Notes under the pieces: model-generated | The model's input: the letters and a program-made list of their open reading frames with translations, nothing else | Told to the model about the DNA's origin: nothing | Databases searched by the model: none | Assembly (NCBI RefSeq): GCF_016892625.1 | Contig: NZ_JAFEMW010000007.1 | Coordinates: 1-64,000 of the forward strand | Direction: 5' to 3' | DNA from: Brevibacterium sp. RIT 803 | GTDB lineage: Bacteria > Actinomycetota > Actinomycetes > Actinomycetales > Brevibacteriaceae | DNA length: 64,000 nt | Part shown: positions 46,000 through 55,306 of the stretch, piece after piece | Numbering within the stretch: position 1 is the stretch's first letter | How the letters are laid out: each line of letters opens with the position of its first letter | Made by a program: the position numbers and the translations under genes

Positions 46000-48900
46000 C
46001 GTGGCGCCGCCTTGGGGTTGCTTCGGGCTCGCTGGATCCGCCCTCAGGAAGTTCTGGTGCATCCACCCAGGGTATGACAGGATTGCCCCTGAAATAGGCG
46101 TGGGCCGGCACGAACTCTCCGCGCATGACCAGCGAGGTCGCACCCACCGTGGAATTCGTGCCCAAGCTGGAGGCAGGCAGGATCACGCTGTTGGGCCCCA
46201 GAGTCGATCCCTGCTCCAACTCGACGGTGTCCAAGCTCATGACCCGGTCGTGGAAGAGATGGGTCTGGACCACGCAGCCGCGGTTGATCGTGGAGTTGTC
46301 GCCCAGGCTGACCAGGTCGGCTTCGGGCAGCCAGTAGCTTTCGCACCACACTCCGTGGCCGATCTTCGCTCCCATGGCCCGCAGGTACCACACGATGGCG
46401 GGAGTCCCCACAGCATTCCGCGCGAACCATGGTGCGGCGATGAGCTCGACGAAGCAGTCCGCCACCTCGTTGCGCCAGATGAACGATGACCACAGGGGAT
46501 GTTCGCCGGCTCTGATGGGACCGGCGCAGATCCACTTGGCCGCGATGGCTATCCCCGCCGCCACCGCACCAGCAGCCATCATCACGATGCCTGAGGTCAG
46601 CAGGGCGAGCCCGACAGAGGCTAAGAATGATCCGCCACCGCCAGCCGCGCCACCAGCTGTGCCCACCGCGCCCGTACCGGCCGCGGACGATCCAGCCCCC
46701 GGCAATCCGAGGAGGAACTCGATCGTGAGCAGGACCGCGGCGACGAGTGCACCGGCGACCATCACCGAGGTGATCCGCAGGGTCTCGAAGAACGCCCGGG
46801 CCGATCTGACGCCGAGCTTCGGGGCATAGGTCAGCGCCTCATCGGCATCGACCGCTGCCCTGCGCAGCTGCACAGGGGGAGAGCCGAGCCACGACGAGCC
46901 CTTCTTCGCCTTCGCCGGGGCTGCCGACAGCACGGCAACCAGTGCGTTCTTGGGCACTCGCCGTCCAGGAGAGGCGATACCCGAGTTGCCGAGGAAGGCA
47001 CGCTTGCCGACCTTCGCCTTGCCGGCTCGCATCCACCCGTGACCGAGTTCGTAGCTGGCCACCATCGTGTCATCGGCCAGGAACGCACCCGCGGCGATGG
47101 TCGTCATCTTGGGGACGAACACGACCGTTGAGATCTCGGTGCCCGGGCCCACCTTCGCTCCGAGCAGTCGCAGCCACCACGGGGTGAGCATCGAGGCATA
47201 GAGAGGGAAGAGGAGATCACGGGCCAAGTCGAGGAGGCGCTCCGTGGCCCAGACACGGTAGCCGTGAGCAGAACGGACCGGGAACTCTCCCTCCTTCATT
47301 CCGATGGACAGCAGCCGCACCGACACGAGGATGAACAGGGCCGTGCAGACGAACCAGATGCAGGCGATGAGAGGGGACCAGGCGAGAACGAGCAATGGAG
47401 ACTCGACGACGCCGATGCCTGAGACCGCAATCATCAGTGCAATGCCCGGTACGGCAGCCAGATAGGGCAGAGCGGCGTTGAGCTGAGAGCCCACAGCATA
47501 GAGCAGGAAGGGCAGCCGACGGCGAGGCGGTGGAGCGGGCCAGCTCTTCTTGGCCTTTCCGATCCGGACAGCAGGGGAACCGGAGTAGATCTGGTTCCGG
47601 CGCACCTTGCCGGTCACAGCCGAACCTGCTTCGACCAGTGCGCCTTCACCGATGCGGGTGCCCGGCATCAGTGTGGAGCGAGCTCCGACCGTCGCGTTGG
47701 CACCCACGTCGATCGTGCCGATGCGCAGCAGGTCACCGTCGACCCACCAGCCCTTGAGATCGACCTCTGGCTCGATCGCGGCGCCCTCGCCCACGGTCAG
47801 GAAACCAGTCACCGGGGGAGCCGAGTGCATATCGGCATCGGAACCGATCCGGTTGCCCAGGAGCTTCGCGTACCAGGTCACCCAGGGGGCGCTGGCCACC
47901 GAGACGGCCGCAGCGAGATCGGCGATGTGCTCGGCCAGCCACAGGCGCTTATGCACCCAGCCCGACCGCGGATAGTCACCCGGACGAATACCGAGCATGA
48001 GTGCGCGCGCTGCACAGGCGGAGATGAGCATACGGCCCCACGCGGTGACGAAGACGAGGAACAGGGTGGCGACCACAGGCCAGGGGGTGACCGGGAGATC
48101 CGCGCCGAGGCTGCTGCCGAGATTCGCGAGCACCATCGCAATGACGACCCACCTGACCCCGCCGAGGATGTGGACCGGTACCGCGAGCAGAGTCTGGAAG
48201 GCCTGCATCCCCCTCGAGGTCCGTGTGATCGTCCGCTTCGGGCGCCCGGCTCCCGCCGCGGCTCCGTCGTCGGCGTGGCACAGATTCGCGAGTGCGCCGA
48301 AGCGCGGATGGGCATAGATGTCACCGACGGTGACGCTGGGATGCTGGGTCCTCAGCCGGGAGACCATCTGCGCAGCCGCCAGCGAGCCGCCGCCCGAGGT
48401 GAAGAAGTCGCTGTCCGATCCCGGCCGCGATCCGAGCACCGCCGACCACTGCTCGGCGATCCACTCGACTTCGGGCTCGAAGGTCTCAGAACTGTCCTCG
48501 GTCTCGGCACTGTCGCCCATCGGCCACGGCAGTGCGTTGCGATCGACCTTGCCGGAGGTCTTCGTCGGAAGTTCGTCGATGAGAGTCAGTCGCGGCACAA
48601 GAGCCGCAGGCAGCTCGGCCCGAAGTGCCAGTTCCCATCCGGAGATGCGATCCTCGGGATTTTCCGCGCTCGACGCGATGTAGCCGACGAGGATGTCCGA
48701 ACCCGCCGGAGTCTGCTTGACTGCGGCCGCAGCACCTTCGACATCGGGCAGGGCCTGGAGAGCGGCGTCGATCTCACCGAGCTCGATGCGACGCCCTGCG
48801 AGCTTGATCTGCTCATCGGCTCGGCCGACGAAGATCAGTCCCTCGGGGTCGCTGATGACGAGGTCGCCCGAACGATAGGCGCGATCCCAGCCGAGGGTCG

Positions 48901-50050
48901 GCATCGGAGCGTACTTCTCGGCGTCCTTGGTCGGATCCAGGTAGCGGGCCAGACCGATCCCGCCGATGATGAGCTCACCGGTCTGGCCATCAGCGACTGG
49001 GATTCCTGCCGCATCGACGACGGCCAGGGACCAGCCGTCCAACGGCAGTCCGATCCGAACGGGCTCGGAGCCATCGAGTTGTGCCCCGCAGGCCACCACG
49101 GTCGCCTCGGTGGGACCATAGGTGTTCCAGACTTCGCGACTCTCATCGCTGAGCCTGCGCCCGAGTTCGGGCGGACATGCCTCACCGCCGAAGATGAGGA
49201 GACGCACGGCATCGAGACTGTCGGCGGGCCACAGCGCTGCCAGGGTGGGAACGGTCGAGACGACGGTGATGCCACGTGAGGACAGCCACGGCCCCAGGTC
49301 CATCCCGGACTTCACAAGGGCACGCGGCGCTGGGACCAGACAGGCGCCGTGTCGCCAAGCCAACCACATCTCCTCACAGCTGGCGTCGAAGGCCACGGAC
49401 AGACCGGCCAGCACGCGGTCTCCGGGCCCCAGCGGCTCCTCCTGACAGAACATCGCCGCCTCGGCGTCGACGAATGCGGCTGCACTGCGGTGGGAGACTG
49501 CCACGCCCTTCGGCTTGCCCGTCGATCCGGAGGTGAAGATGACCCAGCAGTCATCGTCGGGGGTCGGGCGACGCAGCTCTGAACGTGCGAGCGGACCCCG
49601 ATCTGTTCGCGACTCTATCGCTCGGTCGGCGGTGATGATGCCTGTGACAGCCGCCTCGGTGAAGACTGTGTGCGCACGCTCATCGGGATCGTCGACGTCG
49701 ACGGGAACGTATGCTGCGCCGAGCATCATCGTGGCCAGGATGGAGACGTAGAGATCGGCGGAGCCGGAAGGCACTCGGATGCCGACCTTGTCTCCCGGTC
49801 CGATGCCGGCAGCGGCCAATTGGAGAGCGAGATCACGGATCTCGACGATCAATTCGGAATAGCTGAGGACGCCGCGCCCGTCATCGATTGCGGGCTGATC
49901 ACCATGTGTGCCTGCAACCTCGAGGAGGACATCGATGAGCGTACGGTCCTCGCGTGGTCGCGAAGTTGCGGGGAATTGGGCCGAATGTATGGTCACAGGA
50001 CTTCCGGGTCGGGGCTGGAGAGGGACGACGGCGTGCGTGCCGCCAGTCAC
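45992..50050 (-). CDS. Pls/PosA-like non-ribosomal peptide synthetase, A-T-membrane domain
   Basis: A 1352-residue single-module NRPS. The adenylation domain (about 30-510) has its core motifs: VIFTSGSTGKPKG, FDASCEE, NTYGPTEAT, YRSGDL, GRADEQIKLAGRRIELGEID, SGKVDRNALP. The Asp of FDAS, which binds the substrate amino group, favours an amino acid. The carrier Ser is in SGGGSLAA (near 553). After residue ~625 come six membrane segments alternating with three acyltransferase-like hexapeptide-repeat domains (for example GVWCESYWLPEADLVSLGDN). There is no condensation or thioesterase domain. This is the architecture of epsilon-poly-L-lysine synthetase. Start GTG 50050 is uncertain; GTG 49996 is possible. 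Confidence 0.85.
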   Translation of the reverse strand: MTGGTHAVVPLQPRPGSPVTIHSAQFPATSRPREDRTLIDVLLEVAGTHGDQPAIDDGRGVLSYSELIVEIRDLALQLAAAGIGPGDKVGIRVPSGSADLYVSILATMMLGAAYVPVDVDDPDERAHTVFTEAAVTGIITADRAIESRTDRGPLARSELRRPTPDDDCWVIFTSGSTGKPKGVAVSHRSAAAFVDAEAAMFCQEEPLGPGDRVLAGLSVAFDASCEEMWLAWRHGACLVPAPRALVKSGMDLGPWLSSRGITVVSTVPTLAALWPADSLDAVRLLIFGGEACPPELGRRLSDESREVWNTYGPTEATVVACGAQLDGSEPVRIGLPLDGWSLAVVDAAGIPVADGQTGELIIGGIGLARYLDPTKDAEKYAPMPTLGWDRAYRSGDLVISDPEGLIFVGRADEQIKLAGRRIELGEIDAALQALPDVEGAAAAVKQTPAGSDILVGYIASSAENPEDRISGWELALRAELPAALVPRLTLIDELPTKTSGKVDRNALPWPMGDSAETEDSSETFEPEVEWIAEQWSAVLGSRPGSDSDFFTSGGGSLAAAQMVSRLRTQHPSVTVGDIYAHPRFGALANLCHADDGAAAGAGRPKRTITRTSRGMQAFQTLLAVPVHILGGVRWVVIAMVLANLGSSLGADLPVTPWPVVATLFLVFVTAWGRMLISACAARALMLGIRPGDYPRSGWVHKRLWLAEHIADLAAAVSVASAPWVTWYAKLLGNRIGSDADMHSAPPVTGFLTVGEGAAIEPEVDLKGWWVDGDLLRIGTIDVGANATVGARSTLMPGTRIGEGALVEAGSAVTGKVRRNQIYSGSPAVRIGKAKKSWPAPPPRRRLPFLLYAVGSQLNAALPYLAAVPGIALMIAVSGIGVVESPLLVLAWSPLIACIWFVCTALFILVSVRLLSIGMKEGEFPVRSAHGYRVWATERLLDLARDLLFPLYASMLTPWWLRLLGAKVGPGTEISTVVFVPKMTTIAAGAFLADDTMVASYELGHGWMRAGKAKVGKRAFLGNSGIASPGRRVPKNALVAVLSAAPAKAKKGSSWLGSPPVQLRRAAVDADEALTYAPKLGVRSARAFFETLRITSVMVAGALVAAVLLTIEFLLGLPGAGSSAAGTGAVGTAGGAAGGGGSFLASVGLALLTSGIVMMAAGAVAAGIAIAAKWICAGPIRAGEHPLWSSFIWRNEVADCFVELIAAPWFARNAVGTPAIVWYLRAMGAKIGHGVWCESYWLPEADLVSLGDNSTINRGCVVQTHLFHDRVMSLDTVELEQGSTLGPNSVILPASSLGTNSTVGATSLVMRGEFVPAHAYFRGNPVIPWVDAPELPEGGSSEPEATPRRRHDA

Positions 50051-50194
50051 CGACCACGACTCTATATCGACAAGGTGTCTCGAATGTGAACAGGACGGTG
50101 ATGGTATCTCGGACCGTGGGCCTCTTCACTATGGTGCAGGCACTTCATTATCCTTAATCCACCCGCACTATTTTCAATGATGAGGAGAACGTCA
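50051..50194. promoter_or_regulatory. Divergent control region, Pls-like gene / amidohydrolase
   Basis: A 144-bp region that must hold promoters in both directions. CATTAT/TTATCC near 50145-50155 could be a -10 for the amidohydrolase, but no pair is well enough spaced to call. Confidence 0.35.
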
Positions 50195-51409
50195 ATGGTC
50201 ACAGTCTTCAAGAACGCCAAGGTCTTCGACGGAACCAGGTTCCTGCTGGGGCTGCGAGACATCGTCGTCGACGGGGGAGCGATCTCTTTGGTCACCGAGG
50301 GCGGACAGGGCTCACACGATGCCGGAGACACCTATGTCGACTGTGCCGGAAAGACGATCATTCCCGGCGTCATCGACTGCCACGTGCACCTGATGAGCAC
50401 GGGGGCCAGCAACACCTCGTCATTCCATGATCCGTTCTCGCTGCAGTTCTACAACTCCGTCGACAATATGGAGAAGACGCTCAAGGGCGGAGTGACCACC
50501 GTGCGCGATGCCGGTGGCACCGACCTCGGCGCGAAGGTCGCCGTCGAGACGGGCATCGTTCGCGGACCACGTCTGTCGATTGCGGTGAACATCATGTCCC
50601 AGACGGGCGGGCACGGAGACTTCCACCTGGTCTCGGGCGCCGATTCGCCATTCTTAGCTCCACACCCGGGCCGGCCCTCGGGTGTGGCCGACGGTCTCGA
50701 AGGAGTGCAGCGCAAGACCCGTGAGCTGCTGCGAGCCGGAGCCGATCACATCAAGATCTGCTCGACAGGAGGCGTGCTCTCGCCGCGTGATGATCCCCGG
50801 CACTCCCAGTTCACCGAGGCTGAGATCGCAGTCATCGTCGCCGAGGCGGCTGCCCAGGGCGCGCACGTCATGTCTCATGCACAGGGCGCACCAGGAATCA
50901 AGAATGCTGTCCGTGCGGGGGTGCGCTCCATCGAACACGGCATCTACCTTGATGATGAAGCCATCGATCTCATGCTCGAAAACGGCACCTTCCTGGTCCC
51001 GACCCTGCAGGCGCCGCAGGCAGTGATCAAGGCCGCCGAGGCCGGATCGGCTCTGCCCCAGTCCGTGGTTGACAAGGCGCACTCGGTGATCGAGGCGCAC
51101 TATGAGTCGATCACGAAGGCCCACGAGGCGGGGGTGAAGATCGCGATGGGCACCGATGCCGGTGTCGGCCCGCACGGTGAGAACCTCGAAGAGATCAGCC
51201 TCCTCGCCGGCGTCGGCCTCTCCACCACCGAAGCGCTGGCAGCAGGGACCTCCGTCGCGGCTGAACTGTTGGGACACGACAACGTCGGCCGGATCACTGA
51301 GGGGGCGCTCGCCGACCTCGTGGTCGTCGATGGTGACCTCAGCTCCGAAGATGTCAGAGGAATCGAGTCACGAGTGAGCTCAGTGCATTTGGGCGGCGAA
51401 CTCGTCTGA
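50195..51409 (+). CDS. Metal-dependent amidohydrolase (imidazolonepropionase/prolidase-like)
   Basis: A 404-residue TIM-barrel hydrolase. Metal ligands are visible as CHVHL, a likely carbamylated Lys in DHIKICSTGG, His in MSHAQG, His in SIEHGIYLD and Asp in MGTDAGVG. Related enzymes hydrolyse Xaa-Pro or other N-acyl/dipeptide substrates; the exact one is unknown. ATG 50195 is 7 nt after GAGGAG. It is divergent from the Pls-like synthetase, so it may act on the same peptide family (inference). Confidence 0.85.
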   Translation: MVTVFKNAKVFDGTRFLLGLRDIVVDGGAISLVTEGGQGSHDAGDTYVDCAGKTIIPGVIDCHVHLMSTGASNTSSFHDPFSLQFYNSVDNMEKTLKGGVTTVRDAGGTDLGAKVAVETGIVRGPRLSIAVNIMSQTGGHGDFHLVSGADSPFLAPHPGRPSGVADGLEGVQRKTRELLRAGADHIKICSTGGVLSPRDDPRHSQFTEAEIAVIVAEAAAQGAHVMSHAQGAPGIKNAVRAGVRSIEHGIYLDDEAIDLMLENGTFLVPTLQAPQAVIKAAEAGSALPQSVVDKAHSVIEAHYESITKAHEAGVKIAMGTDAGVGPHGENLEEISLLAGVGLSTTEALAAGTSVAAELLGHDNVGRITEGALADLVVVDGDLSSEDVRGIESRVSSVHLGGELV

Positions 51410-51446
51410 GGCGTCCGGCCGAGCGGCTGAGCACGACAGCAGGAGC

Positions 51447-51485
51447 GTACGCCAGGTGAGGGGAGACTAACCTCACCTGGCGTAC
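51447..51485. promoter_or_regulatory. 15-bp inverted repeat containing a DtxR/IdeR-box-like core
   Basis: GTACGCCAGGTGAGG and CCTCACCTGGCGTAC are perfect complements around 9 nt. The central 19 bp (51457-51475) matches the iron-box consensus TTAGGTTAGSCTAACCTAA at about 14 positions, with the right half CTAACCTCA nearly complete. It overlaps the -10 of the next gene, as a repressor site would. It could also serve as the amidohydrolase terminator. Confidence 0.5.
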
Positions 51486-51488
51486 AAT
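51483..51488 (+). promoter_or_regulatory. -10 element TACAAT for the micro-ORF and membrane gene
   Basis: A strong TAnnnT hexamer, with exactly six bases between it and the GTG at 51495. The transcript would be leaderless, which is common in actinobacteria. No -35 consensus is present. Confidence 0.5.
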
Positions 51489-51494
51489 CGTGGC

Positions 51495-51635
51495 GTGAGC
51501 AATCGAAACCATCCGTGCAGTGCGAGGGCATACCGCGGTGCCAGTGCGAACCGCAGTGCCAGGGCACACCGCAGTCCCAGTTCCAACAGCGGAAGCCTCG
51601 ACGCAGCAGGGTGCAGGGGCGACGATTCACGATGA
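51495..51635 (+). CDS. Possible leaderless micro-ORF (46 aa)
   Basis: A 46-residue Arg/Ser/Ala-rich reading frame (repeats such as ANRSARAH) that ends in TGA overlapping the ATG of the next gene (ATGA). Its GTG coincides with the predicted transcription start. The DNA carries four imperfect 18-bp repeats. It may be a leader peptide or simply an untranslated leader; the coupled overlap is the main support. Confidence 0.35.
   Translation: MSNRNHPCSARAYRGASANRSARAHRSPSSNSGSLDAAGCRGDDSR
51515..51586 (+). repeat. Four imperfect 18-bp tandem repeats
   Basis: Units related to CCGCAGTGCCAGGGCACA, in the leader or micro-ORF before the small membrane protein. In phase with the micro-ORF, where each unit encodes six residues. 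Confidence 0.7.
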
Positions 51636-52132
51636 ACCCACTGAACTGGTCGTTTCCCATCGCCGTGACGTGGCTCATCCTGTTCGGCATCATCCTGGCC
51701 CGCGCGGGAGGAACCTTCCTCCTGGGGCGGTTGGCACGCAAGGGCATTCGCAGGATCGAACGCATCGACACGATCATGTCCGGTCCGAAATACCGAAAGG
51801 CCGAAGCGATGATCGAGCGTTTCGGTGCGCCGGTGATCGCTGTGAGCTTCCTCATGATCGGGGTCCAGACCGTGCTCAATCTGGCGGCTGGAACCAGCGG
51901 CATGAGCTACCGCCGCTATCTCCCCGCTCTCGTCGTCGGCGGGTCTCTGTGGGCCCTGATCTATTCGACCGTCGGCCTCATCGGCTTCAAGGCCCTGGCC
52001 ACGGCCTACCAGGCGGAGCCCGGACTGACGATCGGGCTCGGCGCCGTCTTCGTCCTGGCCATCCTCGGCCTGTTCATCGGGCTGAAGAAGAAGGACGAGC
52101 AGACCGAGCCCGCCGCCCACGGCACGGCCTGA
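51632..52132 (+). CDS. Small membrane protein, DedA/VTT-like
   Basis: A 166-residue protein with about four membrane segments (WSFPIAVTWLILFGIIL at the start), a basic cytoplasmic loop and a C-terminal KKKDE tail. The central block (AVSFLMIGVQTVLNLAAGTSGMSYRRYLPA) recalls DedA/SNARE-associated proteins: a conserved Gly-Met-Ser region followed by an Arg. It is shorter than typical DedA. The start lacks its own ribosome site, so translation probably depends on the overlapping micro-ORF. Confidence 0.6.
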   Translation: MNPLNWSFPIAVTWLILFGIILARAGGTFLLGRLARKGIRRIERIDTIMSGPKYRKAEAMIERFGAPVIAVSFLMIGVQTVLNLAAGTSGMSYRRYLPALVVGGSLWALIYSTVGLIGFKALATAYQAEPGLTIGLGAVFVLAILGLFIGLKKKDEQTEPAAHGTA

Positions 52133-52193
52133 CCGGTCCTGCTCGGAACTACCTCGGCGTGACAGACCCTCCCAGGGGACAGCCTCGGCGGAG

Positions 52194-53657
52194 TCAGTCG
52201 TGTGGACGCACCGTGAGCTCTTCGGTCATGTCCTCCAGCTCGACTCCCTTCGTTTCGGGAACCTTCCACCAGACGAAGAAGAACGAGAGTATCGCGAAGA
52301 AGGCGTAGAAGCCGTAGGCGAAGGTCAGGCTGATATCGGAGAAGATCGGGAACGTCGTCGAAATGGCGAAGTTCGCGATCCACTGGGCCGCAGCAGCCAC
52401 AGCCAGGGCACCGGCACGGATCCGGTTGGGGAACATCTCGCCCAGGAGCACCCACACCAGAGGGCCCCATGTGGCACCGAATCCGACGACGAACACATTC
52501 GCGGAGATCAGCGCGATGATCGACCACGGCGCTTCCAACTGGGCACTGGTGGTGCCATCGGCCGCGGTGGCGAGTTCGGCGAACGAGAATGACACCGCCA
52601 TCATCGCCAAGGCGATGCCCATCAGGAACGAACCGGCCAGCAGCATCTTCCGACGTCCGACCTTGTCGACGAGGAGAATCGCCACGATCGTCACGACGAT
52701 GTTCGTCACCGAAGTGATGACCGAGGTCAGAAGGGCGCTGGACTCGTCGAATCCGACCGATTTCCACAGTGTCGTCGAGTAGTAGAAGATGACGTTGATG
52801 CCGACGAACTGCTGGAACACGGACAGCAGTATTCCGATCCAGACGATCGGCTTGAGGCCGAGACGTTTGCCTATGAGGTCCTTGAAGGACTCTTTGTCCT
52901 CCCGTCGGATCGAGTCGCGGATCCGTTCGATGAGGGAATCGGTGTCGGTGACCCCGGTGAAGACTCGCAGAACTCGTGCGGCTTCGTCCTCTCTGCCACG
53001 GGCCACCAGGAACCGCGGAGACTCCGGAAGTCCCAATGCCATGAGTCCGTAGACCAGAGCGGGGAGTGCCTCGACCATGAACATCCAGCGCCAGGTTTCG
53101 ATTCCGAACCACAGTGGATCGGCTGCTCCGCCGGACAGTGAGGCCAGAAGCGCATTCGACAGGAGTGCCGCGAAAATACCGGTCACGATCGCCAGCTGCT
53201 GCAGCGACCCGAGGCGACCACGCACCCGGGCGGGGGACACCTCGGCGATATAGGCAGGAGCGATGACGGAGGCAGCGCCCACACCGAGGCCGCCGACCAT
53301 GCGCCAGATGATGAGATCTGTGACTCCGAAGGCCAAACCTGAGCCCACGGCAGAGACGAAGAACAAGACCGCCGCGACGACCATGACGGGGAGTCTGCCG
53401 TAGCGATTGGCCAGAGAACCGGCGAACCAGGCTCCGAGTGCGCACGCCAGCAGCGCCGAGGAGACGGCGAAACCCTTCAGGCCAGCACTGAGAGCGAACT
53501 CCTCTGCCAGGGCGTCGACGGCTCCGTTGATGACAGCCGTGTCGAAGCCGAAGAGGAATCCGCCCAGCGCGGCGGCCAGTGAGATCCCGACGATACGGGA
53601 GTTCACCCGTTCTCGACCGTGCAGTCTGCCATCGGGGGATGGGGAATTCTGAGACAA
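52194..53657 (-). CDS. Sugar porter (MFS), xylose/galactose/inositol type
   Basis: A 487-residue proton-coupled sugar transporter with twelve membrane segments. Typical motifs are GFLFGFDTAVINGA, ANRYGRLPVM, PESPRFLVARGRE, QQFVGINVIFYYS and the C-terminal PETKGVELE. TTG 53657 is chosen because AGGAGGAGA sits 5 nt upstream; the open frame continues 40 codons further without similarity. Substrate not resolved. Stop lies 61 bp from the convergent membrane protein. Confidence 0.9.
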   Translation of the reverse strand: MSQNSPSPDGRLHGRERVNSRIVGISLAAALGGFLFGFDTAVINGAVDALAEEFALSAGLKGFAVSSALLACALGAWFAGSLANRYGRLPVMVVAAVLFFVSAVGSGLAFGVTDLIIWRMVGGLGVGAASVIAPAYIAEVSPARVRGRLGSLQQLAIVTGIFAALLSNALLASLSGGAADPLWFGIETWRWMFMVEALPALVYGLMALGLPESPRFLVARGREDEAARVLRVFTGVTDTDSLIERIRDSIRREDKESFKDLIGKRLGLKPIVWIGILLSVFQQFVGINVIFYYSTTLWKSVGFDESSALLTSVITSVTNIVVTIVAILLVDKVGRRKMLLAGSFLMGIALAMMAVSFSFAELATAADGTTSAQLEAPWSIIALISANVFVVGFGATWGPLVWVLLGEMFPNRIRAGALAVAAAAQWIANFAISTTFPIFSDISLTFAYGFYAFFAILSFFFVWWKVPETKGVELEDMTEELTVRPHD

Positions 53658-53678
53658 GCGAGTCTCCTCCTGAAGATG

Positions 53679-53702
53679 ACATTCGGCACGCGGCGCGAAT
53701 GT
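53679..53702. repeat. Inverted repeat ACATTCG-N10-CGAATGT
   Basis: Seven-base arms just upstream of the sugar porter ribosome site. Candidate operator or leader hairpin for that gene. Confidence 0.3.
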
Positions 53703-53875
53703 GACGTCGATGAGCTGCACCCCAGGGTATGCCACCGACATGCTGTTGAGCACGCGACTGTCCGTGAGGTGGGCCACTGCGGGGATCGGACCCGATTGTC
53801 AGTAGAGTGGTGCCACGTCATCGTCGACGAGCTCGGTGGAACTCGTCATCACCGTTATGAGAAAGGGACCGCCGG

Positions 53876-55306
53876 ATGGCTGTTGCCTGGTGGAGTATCC
53901 TGCCGTTTGTTCTGCTGTTGGGCTGCATCGCAGTCCTGCCGCTCATACCGGCCACTGAGAAGATCTGGGACCGCAATCTCGTCAAACTCTCAGTGGCGTT
54001 GGTCCTCGGCGTGCCGATCGCTGTGTGGTTCGTCATCGGCGGAGCCGGTTCCACCGTTTCCCATGCCTTGGTGGAGTACTTCCGTTTCATCGTTCTTGTC
54101 GGCAGCCTGTTCGTCGCCTCAGGGGGAATCTTCCTCGTCGGCGATATCAAGGCAACGCCGAAGAACAACACGATCTTCTTGGCGATCGGCGGAGTGCTCG
54201 CATCGTTCATCGGCACTACAGGGGCGGCGATGCTGCTCATCCGGCCGATCCTCAACACCAACCAGGACCGCAGGCACCGTACCCACACTGTCGTCTACAC
54301 GATCTTCATCGTGGCCAACTGCGGTGGGCTCCTGACCCCGCTGGGCGATCCGCCGCTGTTCCTCGGAATGCTGCGCGGCGTTCCCTTCGAGTGGACCTTC
54401 GGGCTGTGGCCATACTGGCTGTTCGTCAATTCGCTGCTTCTGATCAGCTTCTATGCACTCGATCGCAGAATGTATGCGAAGGAGCCCGCCGAGGCGCTGG
54501 CGAAGGATGCGGAGTACGTCACCAAGCTGGGGCTGCGAGGGGCGAGCGGACTCGCCTTCCTCGCTGTCATCATCATCGCCGTCGCCTTCATCCCCTCGAT
54601 CGACATGCATGCGGTCGAATCCGGGCACGCGAGCCTGTCGCAGTACGTTCCCTGGCGCGAGGTCGTGATGCTCACAGCCGCAATCGCGTCGTTCCTCTTC
54701 GGAGACCGAGGCGCCCGCTTCAACCTCAACAAATTCACATGGACCCCGATTCTGGAAGTCGGAGCACTGTTCATCGGCATCTTCCTCACGATGATGCCGG
54801 CGCTGGCCTACCTTGGTCAGATCGCGCACCGGATACCGCTCAATGAGATCTCTCTGTTCGTCTTCACCGGTGGCCTCTCCTCGGTGCTCGACAATGCTCC
54901 GACATATGTGACCTTCTTCGAAATGGCCTCTCAGGTGCCGGGGGAGCCTCGGGTGGCTGGGGTTGCAGAGACTCTGCTGATCGCGGTGTCCCTAGGTGCA
55001 GTCATGGGTGGGGCGATCACCTATATCGGCAACGGGCCGAACTTCATGGTGAAATCTGTTGCGGACTCGGCGAACGTGGCCATGCCGAGTTTTGGAGGCT
55101 ATGTCGGGTGGTCGATGTCCCACCTGGCCCCGATCCTGGCAGCAATGGTGCTGCTGTTCATGACCGATGGCGTGTGGTGGAAGCTCCTCGGGGTCCTGTT
55201 GACTCTGCTCGTGCTCGGGCGGGCCGGGCTGAATGTGCGAGCAGGCCGACATGAAGCGAAGGAAGGACCGGGCTCGATCGACCGGGCGAGCGAGTCCGGC
55301 GAATGA
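53876..55306 (+). CDS. Sodium:proton antiporter, NhaD/CitMHS-like (ion transporter superfamily)
   Basis: A 476-residue membrane protein with about twelve segments. Helix-hairpin motifs GTTGAAMLLIRPIL and LTPLGDPPLFLGML in the first half, and DNAPTYVTFFE with ITYIGNGPNFM in the second, are those of the NhaD/CitMHS families. AAGGGA is 8 nt before the ATG. Na+/H+ exchange is the likely role, but carboxylate transport cannot be excluded. Confidence 0.8.
   Translation: MAVAWWSILPFVLLLGCIAVLPLIPATEKIWDRNLVKLSVALVLGVPIAVWFVIGGAGSTVSHALVEYFRFIVLVGSLFVASGGIFLVGDIKATPKNNTIFLAIGGVLASFIGTTGAAMLLIRPILNTNQDRRHRTHTVVYTIFIVANCGGLLTPLGDPPLFLGMLRGVPFEWTFGLWPYWLFVNSLLLISFYALDRRMYAKEPAEALAKDAEYVTKLGLRGASGLAFLAVIIIAVAFIPSIDMHAVESGHASLSQYVPWREVVMLTAAIASFLFGDRGARFNLNKFTWTPILEVGALFIGIFLTMMPALAYLGQIAHRIPLNEISLFVFTGGLSSVLDNAPTYVTFFEMASQVPGEPRVAGVAETLLIAVSLGAVMGGAITYIGNGPNFMVKSVADSANVAMPSFGGYVGWSMSHLAPILAAMVLLFMTDGVWWKLLGVLLTLLVLGRAGLNVRAGRHEAKEGPGSIDRASESGE

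Noticed and set aside
51520..52308. 262-residue plus-strand frame with HTAVPV repeats
   Set aside because: Overlaps the clear membrane protein in another phase; the repeats come from 18-bp DNA units.
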